A stretch of DNA of 63,110 nucleotides from Apostichopus parvimensis (lineage: Eukaryota > Echinodermata > Holothuroidea > Aspidochirotida > Stichopodidae). This document shows positions 12,444 to 25,066 of this stretch, piece after piece. Every line of letters starts with the position of its first letter. Position 1 is the stretch's first letter. Both the position numbers and the translations under genes were made by a program. The notes below the pieces were generated by a model that had not been told where the DNA came from, searched no databases, and worked only from the letters and a program-made list of their open reading frames with translations. Location of the stretch: positions 8,152 to 71,261 of the forward strand of contig KN884409.1 of the NCBI GenBank assembly GCA_000934455.1, read 5' to 3'.

Positions 12444-14406
12444 GAAAAGTAAGAATCGTCTTTTCTCCCAGAATTGTGGACGAATGGAATGATTTTCCTA
12501 AACGCTGGTCATGGTACATTAAATAACTTTCATTGGGTTTAAGAATCCATTGGACATTTATTTTAAGTTGACTTGCAACTTGAAGAAGTTGAGGTGTTTG
12601 TTGGGAATTGAGAACTGGAATAGGCCTACTCAAGAACAGTGAAAAATTCGCTGAAGGAATGAGATATATCAAATTAAGCTTTCTAATAATATTTCCTGTT
12701 TTAAAATTAGAAATATTTATTTATATCTTAGGGGAGGAGATATTAACCACATCTCCGTTAACTGAAACCTGTCTTGAAGATCGACCTTTTGACCTTTTGA
12801 CTTGTTCAAGATGCTTATTTACTTTGACCTTTAAACATTATGCACTTTGCACACAGTCACTTAACACTTGTGCCTGAGCCGTCCGTTCACTTATTAAAAT
12901 ATTTGATAATAGCTGTTTCTATGGAAATGCTGAATTGGCTTCAAAATGCTACGATGTCTTCGTAAACATATTAGCCTATTTTACAGAAAGGGCGGAATTG
13001 AAAATCCTGAACATGTTATATTGGTTACCAGCCCATACAGATTCCTTTATAAAGGAATCTGTATGAACTGGTAATGGCGATCTATGGTTTAGTTTTAAGG
13101 ATAATTCAACTACATGAATTTTCATCGCTGCTTTGATCAGACTCCGCAAGAAGGTTGTGTATGGTTTTGACAATTTATCCTCAACTGACTTTTTCATGTT
13201 TCCTAATAGTAGTTGTACTAGAGGTCACTGTCATAAACTCTAAAGTTACAAAGTATAGGATTAGTATTCGGCATAACTTTTTTTTTATAATCATGGGTTA
13301 TTAATGAATGGAACGGTGTGCTAGAGAATTAAGTTTACTTGCAAGTAGTGTGAATCATGGGTGGTTTATGAATGCTTTGGACAAGCACTGTAATCGGGTC
13401 TGATTTTTTTGTGTCTTCGGGTTTTTTCCCCCTCTCACATAGGATCCTTGAATCCCTTGATGGAAACTTGATTGTAGGCCAGCTGGTGCTTTTTTCTACT
13501 AAACTAAACATATGCCAAGCCGTACTATAGTCAGTATAGTTCCTGAAACGCGCATAGCGTCCAACTGTGTTTATTTCGGCTTGATCTTCATATCAAGATC
13601 TTCTTCAGATATGTCTTCATGCGTCTCTGAAGAAGAGATTGTATACATTTGCCCATAAACTCACACAAGCTCCACCACTATAAACATATTTTGAACAGCT
13701 TTTTTTCCTCTCTCCTCTCAAACCCCCACCCGTCTCGCCATCGGGCGGCTCATTTATTTTACATTTTGAAATACTGCCGCATGAACGTAGCGACAAAAAT
13801 AACCACGACTAGATGTAACCGTGACACCGAATCAGCAGCAGGTTACGTGATGCATGACAGTGGTAACGTTCATGTGAAATTAGCTAAAATAAATACGTAA
13901 ATCAACATTCAGGTACTAGTTTCAAGAGTCAAAACCGACGTGTCTGACATTCCATACCAAACGTTTCGGCAATACCACTGTACTATGCAGAGTTAGCCCA
14001 CGGACCACGAACAAGAAATAAAGAAGGTAACTTAGGCCAAGGACCGAAGGATAAATAAATAGAGTTATAAACTGTCTCATTTGCTTGAGCGCAGTTGTAC
14101 AGACTTTGTCCAGGGACCATGTCATGACTAGCATAACTTCATGCGTAAGGCTCAGTTAGGCTAACTGCACCCAACAGATGCGACTGTAACTACTAATACT
14201 AAGTTATACCAGGACCTAACTTCAGAGTTAGGACTAAGGCTAACCTAGGCCTAGTTACATTTTTGTCTAGCCTATAATGTAGGCTACATTCACTTCTTTC
14301 AGTAAGTTAGGCTACCGTACTTAATATAACCTTACTTAGATTTCAAAAGCCATTTAAAGTTTAGTCTAACACAATACTTAAAATTCCTTAGCCATCCTCT
14401 CATTGG
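12444..14406. repeat. 1,963-bp segment, copy 2 (starts at an assembly gap)
   Basis: It is the duplicate of 10431-12393. Its first base follows the N run and its last base (CATTGG) is the last base of copy 1, after which unique sequence resumes. The 50-bp palindrome recurs at 13025-13074. The identity is too high for an ordinary old duplication, and the breakpoints coincide with contig ends. Confidence 0.93.
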
Positions 14407-15077
14407 TAGAAACCTCATACTCAGCTATAAACTGAGCGTAATGCAATATACCCAAGCCAACAGCAGCATCCGGGTGAAATCAAAACAATTTGTCATAACA
14501 CGTCTTTACTATTCAATTTCGATATTTTTCTCAGCGAGAAAACCATGATTATTTCTGCAGGTATTAATGGAAATTAGTAATAATAATGATAACAAAACAT
14601 GCCAAAATTCAGGAAATTATAGCCACTTCACAAAAGCACATACCGTACTGTATTTTGATGGACTTACATGGGTACTCCAGCTGGTGAAGTTAATTGCTTT
14701 GGAAAATTGGTGTTCAATATTTTCTGCATATTTAGGTCAAAACCAGAAACATTTACATACATAATTTGAAAAGTTTGTGCATGAATCTGATAACCTAGTT
14801 CATGATGTCTTTGTGGCATATTATGGCAATTAAGCTGAAAGTTAGATTTTTCTTCATTTTTTTACAAACCAGTTTCATATTTATGGAATTTTAAGTACAG
14901 AGAACTTGTCAACTAAGCAAGCATTCAAAACTGAACTTAAACAGCTTTTAACATTTGAGAGGATTATAATTACCAAAAATATTTTAAGGAAAGATTCAAG
15001 CTTTTCCAGATGACATCATAGATCACCAACTTTAATCCACTTCCAGGACAGTAAGAAAGCTTGGGTTTATTATCTGG
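14407..15077. other. Intergenic sequence, nothing recognised
   Basis: AT-rich, with no exon, repeat structure or RNA gene that I can support. Confidence 0.5.
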
Positions 15078-15450
15078 TTAAAGGCATTGAAGACTCGCCC
15101 CAAACCGCATGTGGCCAACTGAAAAAGTTTAACTTTCTGTTGCTTGCAAGTGACGTTTTATTCGTGTCGCTACAAAATGCAGACAGTAATGAAACGTGAT
15201 ACCTTAATTGTTGTCTTTAGCTGGACCTGAGATGGCCATCGCTGTATCGTTTGTATACTGTGCTGTGGGTATTGACTGCAGCTGTATGTACTGACTGTAC
15301 TATGGTGTCTAATTACCAAAGGTAGCAAGCTGTGTGTGTATTTTCTTGGATCGATGGTGGTGTTTAACACTTCGGTTACACCTCATTCGAAACTAGGTCA
15401 AATTACCGGCATTAGACGTTTCTTTTTGCGCAAGTCTTCACACCCTTTAA
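15078..15450. mobile_element. TTAA-flanked MITE, long copy (piggyBac-like)
   Basis: It is bounded by TTAA at 15078-15081 and 15447-15450. Just inside are inverted termini containing AAAGGCATTGAAGACTCGC on the left and GCAAGTCTTCACACCCTTT on the right. TTAA target duplication with short inverted termini and no transposase fits a nonautonomous piggyBac-type element. A related shorter copy lies at 44661-44935. Relative to it, this copy carries roughly 95 extra bases just inside the left end, between CCCCAAACCG and ACCTGAGATG. Confidence 0.75.
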
Positions 15451-16592
15451 GCTGGAGTTTTAAACTAGCAACTGCTGTGGAATATTTTCCCTCCCTCACA
15501 AATGTCACATTTCCTTTAAAAATATTATCAAGACTGTATAATCGACGACAGAGTTACATCCTCCATAAACAATTGATCATAGCGTACATAGCATTTACCT
15601 TTATATCTCTTGACCTAAGTTGCACATTGTAATTATGTATTTTGATTACACTCACATTGTACTTGCATATATATCTGTTCAACATTTCTCATGTTGAATT
15701 CATAGCAAAAACTGACTTTTCACATCAATATGTTTCTTTTTTTACCAGGGGTGACAATTGTTAACATGCACTCTTGTACTTGTCTTGAGAAGTGAACCCA
15801 GTTGGTTGATACTATGGTGCATTGTTTGTATGTAAGGTGTAGTTTAGACAATGCGGCTAGTAAGGAAAAAGAACCCTGAAATTTTCCAAACAGGATATGG
15901 GGAGTAATTCAAAAAATAACTTCAGGATATTGCTTGGTTTCATTTCATGGAAGGCATAAGTGCCTCAGAGCCATGGAGCTATCTCACTGGAATTTTTAAT
16001 TCTGTTTCGATGAATTCGTAGGTGATATGGAAGAAAACAGCATAATTTTGGTAGACCAGGATGGATGACAAGGGCTCAGAGAATCGGCTGTCAGGAGAAA
16101 ATATAAACATAGGCATAGTTACAATTCTGATCCATTTTGGTCAAGATTAAGGATCAACAGGTTTTAAGTTCAGCAGTAAGGTCTCAGGTGCTACGGTATG
16201 TTTTGAGGTGCACATGCACCGAACATCATGGAGAATCTTCTGGCTTTCTTTACCATCTATGTAAGGTCTATTAAAATATGTAGATCTGGCAAGTATACAC
16301 ATGTTGTGACTATACTGTATTTGCACCTCCAAAAGAATGTTGACCCTTTTTGAGTTGCTATGTACAGTACATTATTAAGCTATTAAAAAGATTTGTTGTT
16401 ACTTTAACCCTTTTCTGTATCATTTGCTGCATGCCTAGTATGTACAGTTGTTTCTGTAGGTTATTATGAACATTCATAAATATAATGCTTCTATATCCAT
16501 CAACTGTGTGAACCATTGAACTGCATTTCACCTCAGTTAATTACTGAGCAAGCTAGGTCACTTCTTCTTCTTTTTTTCTCTCAAAGATAAAG
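15451..16592. other. Upstream flank of GALM, possible 5' UTR splice acceptor
   Basis: No coding sequence is recognised. A pyrimidine-rich tract ending CTCTCAAAG at 16586, seven bases before the GALM start codon, looks like a splice acceptor. The GALM transcript may therefore begin with an unseen noncoding exon. No TATA box or other promoter element stands out. Confidence 0.4.
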
Positions 16593-19500
16593 ATGAAGAT
16601 CACACAGACAGACTTTGGAGTCACTTCAAAGGGTCAGAGTGTCAGTTTGTTTACCTTGACAAACAACACTGCCACCGTGAAAATAAGTACGTTCGGTGCT
16701 ACCATTGTGTCCATACAAGTACCTGACAAGAACAAGAAAATATCCGATGTTGTGCTCGGGTTTGACAGTGTCAAAGGTTGGCGTCTATAATCTGTGTAAA
16801 TCACCTTCTGGAACAAGATCTATAAATAGGACTCACAATTAAGTAGCAGTGTGTACATGATGGTTGCTACAATATTTATATATCATGCAAGCGTACTATG
16901 CAAGAAACTGTACAGTTCATTAGTTCATACTAAAGAAAATTGGTCTGTTTGGTCAATATTTTATTATATTTTGATTTTAAAGTACTTTCATAAGTGTGGG
17001 TAGGGTAATTGTTTGTGCCAAATTCCATGCCATCATTCCATTTCTATCTTTTTTTCCAGAAAACTTATTTTAGAATTGGTCCTATTATTTGATGACAAAT
17101 AACTTTGCTCAAATTTAGTCCATTTGTTGTGCACTAGTTGAACATGTAAGTTTTAAGATTTGTTATGAAACTTAAGTCTTTCTTACAACTTTACAAAGGT
17201 CACATGACTCTTAAGAGTTATAAAATGTATTTTATGACACTCATTGCATGGTCAAGGAAAATATTACTTTTTGTAACAACTTATTCCACAGAAACAACAA
17301 AGAGACAGATTACTTTGCATTGTGGTTTTCATTAATCTTTTGTTTTTCCCATTTTGTATAGAAATATAATTTCTTGTCTGTTCAACATATTATTATTTTT
17401 ATACTTAGTTTAACCTTTCTGGGTCCATAAATAAACAAACATTTACGATAAGAAGAAATAATTAACTCTTGGAAATGCTACATATCTCAATGCCACAGTC
17501 AATCTATACACAGTACATGACTATATCCTCTTCCAGAGTTTTCCGTAGACTTCATTATTGATGGTGCTATGTCACTTATACTGTATATATGGCTTCTTTC
17601 TTACTTTTAGGATATGAAGCCAAAAATCCATACTTTGGTGCTACAGTCGGCAGAGTTAGTGGAAGGATTGGCCAAGGAAAGTTCACCCTGAATGGTGAAT
17701 CCTACCAACTTGCCATCAACAATGGACCGAACCACTTGCATGGAGGGTTGGAAGGATTTGACAAGGTAAAGCCAATGTTGTGTAAACTACATTAATACAA
17801 TACTGGTGGAGGATGAGTCGTGTCATGTGACACAGGTATTTTTGGTATTTCTAATCATTTCACTGTACCATGATCTATTCAGCTTTGAATTGCATCTTAG
17901 AAGATTTAATTTTAAAATTGTACAAGTTTCACCAAGGAAGGTCCTTCATGTTAAAATTGCTATCTGATTAACTGAATTAGATTTTCATGTCAATTTATTA
18001 TAATCATGTGAATAAAAGATTTTAAATTAGAGATCAAAGAAATTTTCACTGTACCTTTAGCATTTCCATTAAAGTAAACCTTGATGTACCAGAATGTTTG
18101 TGACGTCTCAACTTGTCTAGGACGAGTTTTCATGTAAGTTTTGAGTCCCAGTATTGTTACAGTCTCTGCTTATTATTGAAAATATATGGTGGGCAGTACA
18201 CCACAATTTATGACCAAATTGAAAGGGGTGCCTTAAACGTGAAAAGAAGCCGGGAAAAAAAAACCAATTTTGGTGAAAAAAACAACCTTAGATGGACAGA
18301 TTAATGATGAATGGGCACATAATTTCACAATAGTTGCCAATTTTAAGTAAAACCTCTTTTTTTTGGGGGGGGGGGAAGGGGGAGGTTGTTATTGTTCAGT
18401 GAGACCAAAGCATTTATTTGGAAAGTTGTAGCAGGAAAAAAAAAAAATTGAAACTTTTTGATTTCTGAGTACTGAGGTCTTTTTGTTATGTGAAATGTGA
18501 GAAGTAATGAAGTTTTCAAGGCCTTGTTGCTTCTACTAGAAAGTTTTTGTGAAAAAGTCTTCTCTGTCTTGTTTGATTTTGCACAGTACAAAATATCATT
18601 TTCTTCTTGCAGAAAATATTCCAGGCATCTGTAGAGAATGACAGCCTTCAACTTGTTTATGTCAGTCCAGATGGGGAAGAGGGCTACCCCGGAGAAGTGA
18701 CTCTGACAGTTACCTACACACTCAGGGATGACAATGGGCTTGTTGTTGATTACCATGCTACTTCAAACCAGCCCACACCAATCAGTCTCACCAATCATTC
18801 TTACTTCAACCTAGCAGGCCATGTAAGAAATTTGCAGAAATAATATTCTGTAATTTAATATGACGACCTTATGTTTCAGTTCTAAGTGGGATACCAAAAT
18901 TCCAAAGAATACCATTTCACATGTTTCTATAGAGGGTGGAGAAAGGGAGGAGGGGGTGGGGAGGGTGATAGGGTGATTGATGCACCTAGGGGTGGCCAAG
19001 TGGAAGATGTTTTTTAGGGTAATCCTAGCTTCAGTATAAATACCAACATGACTTTATTTCACTGACAAGAAGTGGAAACATTTGGAGGTTCAGGTCACGC
19101 TATTATTTCATTAAGCTAAAAACCTTCTAGCAAAAGACAGCTGACAAGTAAGTAATACATCTTAAAAAGACCAACAATATATTTACTTAAACCTGTGGCC
19201 TCAAAGTTCTGAGCTTTATCTCTCTGTTTACCCTAATTTCTGATAAATAATTTGCACACTAATATGTCTCTCTCTTTTTCTTGTAGGAGGCAGGGAGCAT
19301 TAATGACCATCTTCTTCAAATATTGGCCGATGAATATGCTGAAAGTGACCTCAAAACGTTACTCAACTCAGGTAAATAACCACGCTTTGCATTGTTTTTT
19401 TAATTTCATTCATAAGAAGGTAAATAACCATGCTTTGCATTGTTTTGCTATTTCATTCATAGGAGCTGCTGCATGTGCAATGTTACATTTCCCACTATAC

Positions 19501-22352
19501 ACAAGCCTTGAGCAAAAAGATATTGTTAGCTAATAACAACAGTCTCTTCTTTTGAAGATTAATTTACTGTTTTTTCTCTGTGGTGGAAAAGCTGACAAAC
19601 TTGTACCAGTCACATCACTTCTCAAATTTATTGACTTGTCTCATAACATGTTGCAGCAATGGTTAATTGGTTGTCCAGGGGTGTATAACCACCATGTTAT
19701 CCTGGAGGAGCGGTGTAATTACACTTTCACATCCCCATTGATAATTTTTGTAAAATTGATGGTGCTTAGATGCAAAATTGTATTCTACCTCGCAACTTTT
19801 TAAACAATGTTGAAGAATTTTCCAACTCTTTAAGTTGTGCTATGCATACATGTTTTATACATATGTTTATGCACTCTATACTAGTAAGATTGGAATATTC
19901 TGTTTGTCAGCGCCCCTTGATTCTCATACAAAGCATGCATGGTCCTGCCCCTGTTAGTGTCATAGTAGCAGATAAACCAGATAGCAAGATGACAGTCAGC
20001 TATTTTTTTGTACTTTTTCTACTTCTTTTTTTACTACTTCTTCTCAAGTACTCAATAGGTCAACTTATTGAGATAAACTGTAGATTTTTTTTCCTTTCAT
20101 GTTGTTGTTAAAAAGTTAGCACAATTGTGCCAAATTTTTTACTCCATTGATCATGAACCATGTTGACCCAAGCTTCACAGTTAGTGATAGGGGCAGTACG
20201 TGGATGTGTGTATTAAATGGTGTTATAACTGTAACTCGAAACCTGGGTATTATTATTCCATGATAAACATCTCACAAGGTCTTTAGTTTTGGGAAATATT
20301 GATTTTTTTCCCCCTTTTTTATCCTTTAAAGATTCTACTTGGGTGCTTGATGTGTGAATTTATAGTGTGTATGGTACAGGCTAAAGTGGGGTATTTTCCC
20401 TATTAGGGGTGCTTGGCTTTACTATTAATGAAATCTCGGAAGTTTCCACCATATTTGCCACCAAAATTGACAAAACTGAAAGCAGAGTAGTTTTCTGAGG
20501 GGGTTGTGCCATTGTCCAACTTTATTGCAAGGCCAGTTACTACTAACCTGTGTATTAAGTTGATGAGACAGATTGTTTGGTACTCAAGTTTGAAGCATTC
20601 TTCCCTAAATTATTCCTTTTTAGGTCGACTGATACCTGTGACTGACAGCATCTTTGATCTACGCCAAAGACTCGTGATTGGAGAGAGGATTCATGACATT
20701 CCAGGAGGTGGCTTCGATGTCAGCTTTAAACATCCGAACCAATCATTAGACTACGTCTGTGCAAGGTGAGTTACCTGTAATCCACTGGTTGTGATCAGAA
20801 AGGTATCATCTGCCTCCATAAACCAAAGAGCAGAATTGCATTTGTGTCCTAACGAATGTATACTTTTCAGTAGGCTGCAGTGTAACACACATGACTCAAT
20901 CAGTGACTGAAAAACTGAAAGCTACAATCTGGCATCCAGACCTCATGTTTGTGATTTTGACTTGCTGATCCAGTAGCTTCACTGGATTTCTGGAGACTTG
21001 ATAAACAATTCTTTCAGCACTCAAAGCATTTGTGTCACAACTTTTCTCGTAAAGTTTGCGATATTGTGATTTGCTCACAGAGTGGAACATCCTGATTCGG
21101 GACGTGTTTTGGAAGTTATGACCAACCAACCAGCTGTCCACCTTTACACTGGGAACTTCTTAGATGCCAGTCTGACCGGGAAACAAGGCCATAGCTACCC
21201 CAAGCATTCCGCCCTCTGTCTTGAAATGCAGAACTTTCCAAATGCTATTAATCTGGTAAGTGAGTGGAGAAAAATGGACAACACAAAGTGAAACATTTGT
21301 TGTCTTGCTTTCTTTCTTTTCATGTTTTGGTTATATTAAATGAGAATGTCCAATCCTCTGTTGTTTTATAACAGTGACTGTTAAGAAAGTTAACTGGCAT
21401 GAAATGTGTCTATTCAATGATTCAATAGTTGCTCATAGCTTTCACTTTGTAAGTTCATTAATACTTCATGTAATCTTAGCACTGAAAACTTGATGTTGCA
21501 GTGGAAGATTCTTTGCTTAGTCTGAGCAACTGGAGTCTCAGTTAGGGTGACAAAGGTTAAGTCATTATGCTGGAGAACTATTGAAATTTAAGACTTTGGC
21601 TTCACTTTGTAATGCTTGGGACTTAATTTGGGACTTATCTGAGTACTGACTATTTAGTTTCAGAACAGGTCCGTCCAGGTTATTCTTCAAGAGAACTTTG
21701 AGACTACATCTCCTTTTGTCACACTTGGGACTTATGTTTGACTCTGGGTACCACAGACTTTGGAGGTCACTTTTGGTTTAGACTTCATGAGAAAGACATT
21801 GAGTCTCAGTTTGCTTAACTTGGGAAATACATCAATACGTTAAACTTGGGAGATTACTCTTGGTTTGATTGACTAATAAATAAACAATTGTTTCAAATCT
21901 GGGTGACCTTTGGTGCCAGTGACATGAGATTTGGTGACTTTTATTGTCAGTGACATGAGCTTTGGTGTCAGTTTAGGTAGCTTGAAGCTAAGAGGTTGAT
22001 CAGCAAGACTTACTGTATATGATCTGTTCAGAAATTTATGACTTGATCTGATTCAATTATTCAAGTACTTGGCTATGAAGTACACCAAACAAGGTAACTA
22101 ATTCTGATTGTACTAAAACCACTAAACTCATAAATGGAAACAACTCCCCCACTCCCTTCACCCGCTCCCTACCCCTACTCCCTTCCCCACTCCCTACCCC
22201 ACTCTATAACCCCACTCCCTACCCATAATACATGTAACTGGTATATTTCTTGTTTCTTCTTCTCTCCTCAGCCATCTTTCCCCAATTGTGTCTTGAAACC
22301 AGGAGAAGCTTACAGAAGCACCACCATCTACAAATTTTCAGTTTCATCATAG
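16593..22352 (+). CDS. GALM: Galactose mutarotase (aldose 1-epimerase), complete, 7 exons
   Basis: Exons 16593-16776, 17611-17765, 18613-18822, 19287-19371, 20624-20765, 21081-21255 and 22272-22352 join in phase to 343 residues (human GALM 342). The enzyme interconverts alpha- and beta-anomers of D-galactose and D-glucose in the cytosol, feeding the Leloir pathway. Visible active-site blocks are NHLHGG with His105, [11 protein letters not shown] with His175 (general acid), GFD with Asp243, and CLEMQN with Glu307 (general base). The last two have the same numbers as the human enzyme. [11 protein letters not shown] and [11 protein letters not shown] are further family signatures. There is no signal peptide or membrane segment, as expected. 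The start MKITQTDFG matches the family N-terminus in length. The donor after exon 1 (AAAG/GTTGGC) is weak but required by phase; the others are standard. Confidence 0.96.
16777..17610 (+). other. GALM intron 1
   Basis: AT-rich sequence with no further exon or recognisable repeat. The donor GTTGGC departs from the consensus. Confidence 0.6.
17766..18612 (+). other. GALM intron 2 with homopolymer runs
   Basis: No exon is visible. A run of about 12 G at 18364-18375 followed by a purine tract, and an A-run near 18436-18447, are the only distinctive features. Confidence 0.5.
19371..19463 (+). repeat. Two-copy 48-bp tandem duplication spanning the GALM exon 4 donor
   Basis: GGTAAATAACCA plus GCTTTGCATTG recurs at 19371 and 19419, a 48-bp period, and each copy ends near TTTCATTCATA. 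The duplication begins at the last exonic base, so a second GTAAAT donor lies 48 bp downstream. Using the second donor would run into an in-frame TAA immediately after the first, so the first donor must make the functional mRNA. Confidence 0.85.
19372..20623 (+). other. GALM intron 4
   Basis: Apart from the 48-bp duplication at its start, the intron is AT-rich with T-runs. No additional exon resembling the family is present, and exon 4 joins exon 5 directly in phase at Gly212. Confidence 0.6.
21256..22271 (+). other. GALM intron 6 with GGGACTT/TTGGTGTCAGT words
   Basis: No exon. Between about 21480 and 21970 short phrases recur irregularly (CTTGGGACTTA, GAGTCTCAGTT, TTTGGTGNCAGTGACATGAG), suggesting a very degenerate tandem array. 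A C-rich tract precedes the last acceptor. Confidence 0.4.
22141..22226 (+). repeat. (ACTCCCTACCCC)n pyrimidine-rich minisatellite
   Basis: Irregular units of CACTCCCTACCC, CTACTCCCTTCCC and similar occupy about 85 bp upstream of the last GALM acceptor. It is a simple-sequence tract with C-runs spaced like those of an i-motif, with G-runs opposite. Confidence 0.8.
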
Positions 22353-25066
22353 AGAGCAAGAAGAAAAAAGGACAAGAATCAGGGTGGAGTTAATTCAAAA
22401 TCACTGTCATATGGGAAATTTTGAAAAAGTTTATTGGAGATGGAAAAACATTTTAGCAAATCTATTTTTGTTTACACCAAAGAATGTCAATAGACAGAAT
22501 ATTAGTTCTTTCTTGCCAAGTTTTTAAAGATAACTATGGAAACTCATCACTGATGTCGCATTTTGCGATAATGTCCTAATCTGGCGATACCATACTTGAC
22601 AACAAAGGAAATAACATCAACCTGAGAACATCATGTTACTTAATTTAACCAAAAATCATGTCAGGAAGAACTCATGAAATGAGGCAATATTAACTTCAAG
22701 TTTGCAATTGGAAAAACTAATACATTAAATGTATTAGTCACAAAATGTTCTGTATTGGATGAAACAGTTAATACTTGCTAAACATGAAGCAGTTATGATA
22801 TAATGGGAATACATATCTTTTTGGGTTGGTTTAGGGGAATCTAACTATATGTAAATAAATATATATCACATCCCGGTCAGGCTCATTGAAAAAGAAAAAT
22901 AACAGCAAATGCATATCTGATGGATTAATTTAAACGATTAATTTCCAAATGAATGAATTTGAATTTGTTGGCTATTGTTACATGTTTTAATGTGTTAATT
23001 GGTTTAGCACTACTAGTACAGCACACCCAGGTTATAGAACACCAGCTTTTATAAATGTATGCAGTTTAACCTGTGCTTCCTTTTAAAGTTTGATAACAAT
23101 TCAAAGATAACATTGAAGGTGGCAATACTAGTATTGAGAAGTCTGGTACTTAAAATGCTTTTGACTACAATCATGAAGTTTATCAAGAGCAGGTGAAAGT
23201 TAAATGACTGCAAACAATTTCAACAGATTTGCTCTTTTTAATTGGCAGCAATATAAGTTTGACTTAATACAAAGTGAATATACATATATGTGTACACTCT
23301 GGTAATGGTTCAGAAATTAAATATAATTTTAAATTTTATTATTAATGAAAGAGGCAACTTTAATTCACAATGGTACGATGTGGATAAATCCACAAACAAA
23401 AAGCTGTGTATACATAATGACACCTGCTGCACAGAAAATGCTGAAAATTGATACAAATAGTGTACAACCTTATGACCACCAAGAAACTTTGTTCCTCCCT
23501 CATCCACCCCCCCCCCCCAAGGGGGAGAGAGGTAGAGGTTCCAAGTGATGAGTTCAACCTCCAAAGTTATTCTTTCCTTTCTAGCAGCTGTATTTTTGGT
23601 GTTTTACACCATGTGATATTTAAACATTCAGACCTTATTGATGATGAATTATCTTTGGGTGGATTGTTCACCCAATTATTTATGATTTACTTCCCGATTC
23701 AAAACCCACTAGCTGCCAGACTCTGAAGACAAGGGTAGCAGTGAAATTGACAAAGAAAGTTGCCTGGTAATATTTTATGGATGTTCTTTGCAGAGATAAG
23801 TCTGGATAACCATTACTCATCCACAAAGTATCCCACAGAAGGTGTTTAAAATGAGTTTGAGATGATTGCATTCTCACCAATTGTGGCTCTCTGAACTTGA
23901 AAGGCATTGAGTAGGACTGTTCCAAGTTCTTTCAAAAGCTTCCAAGACCCAAATCACTGAGGCATGTTTGAAACTGCAAGAAGGCTGATATTAACCATGA
24001 ATGATGCAATTGATGGCAAGTGTGTCAAAAGTCAAAAATTTCATGATTATCAGATATTTTTTGACTTTCCTCTGATATGTATTGATTAAAAAGGTCACTG
24101 TATCGCTGGAACAGTTCTTTTTACAAATAAGCAACTTTTGCTTATATTTTATGATACATATTGAAACAGTGCTTTATGTTGAATTATTTCTTATGTTTCC
24201 TCACACTCTGTATTGTTACACTCTTGTTAAGTTTGCTTTGTGTAAAATTGAAGCCATTTATGTAAACAGAATTACACACTTAGTGGTTTTTAATAAACAT
24301 TCATTCAAGGCTTGATAGAAAATAATGTTCATCATTCTCAACAGATGCAAATTATTTACTATAACAATTTATTTGGAAAAGTTCACATTTTTGTAACTAA
24401 TTTATTTACCTTGTTGGTATTTTAAAGGCATGAAAAGTCCATCCATCCAATCCGAACCTTTCAATTGGAAATTATTTTGTTAATTTTCCTGTAACCAAAC
24501 AACATTTATTTTAAGGAAAAATGTGGTAATTTTTGAGAAATGGAATATATAATGTTTGCCTTTCATGCTAATGTGAGTTACTCATCTATGTTGATAAGAC
24601 TCCTCTTCAAATCAAGTTTCAGTTGCAGGCTTTCCTTTGAAATACATTCCTTGTTTTATGAAGCATGAGTATCGAAGTTCTAAAAAGCAAAAGGGCAAAA
24701 GAGTTGTTTCTCCTTGTATTGTAAGCTGTCTTTTCACAACAATAAGCCAGTGATAGTACAAATGGTTGTCCACAGACTTTTTCAATTTTTTCGAGTGAAA
24801 AATCTACATAACTACTGATCATTTGACTTTCTATATCAGCCTGATTGAAATATGATTTTATTTAATTGTCATAGTATTAAAAAATCTATAACGTATTTGA
24901 ATACAGGTACATTTTCAATGTCTCTTGTCTGCTTCTACAGGTTAGATGTTAAGGTTGTGCTGCACCTTAAACTGAACTGATGTCAGATGCTCTCTACAGT
25001 GGCATGTACAATGCCGGCCCCCCCCCCCCCCACCTTTGTCAGTCTGGAATCCAGTGAGTTTTCATT
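22353..25066 (+). other. GALM 3' UTR and downstream spacer
   Basis: No further gene is recognised. Candidate polyadenylation hexamers AATAAA occur at 22854-22859 and 24292-24297, and I cannot tell which is used. A C-run at about 23508-23518 is followed by AAGGGGGAGAGAGG. Confidence 0.45.

Noticed and set aside
10431..14406. A recent segmental duplication of a gene
   Set aside because: No gene is inside, and the breakpoints coincide with a 50-N gap, so an assembly artefact is the simpler explanation.
18343..18756. 137-codon minus-strand ORF
   Set aside because: It lies antisense to GALM exon 3, whose plus-strand reading is strongly conserved. The ORF has no family resemblance and runs into homopolymer tracts.
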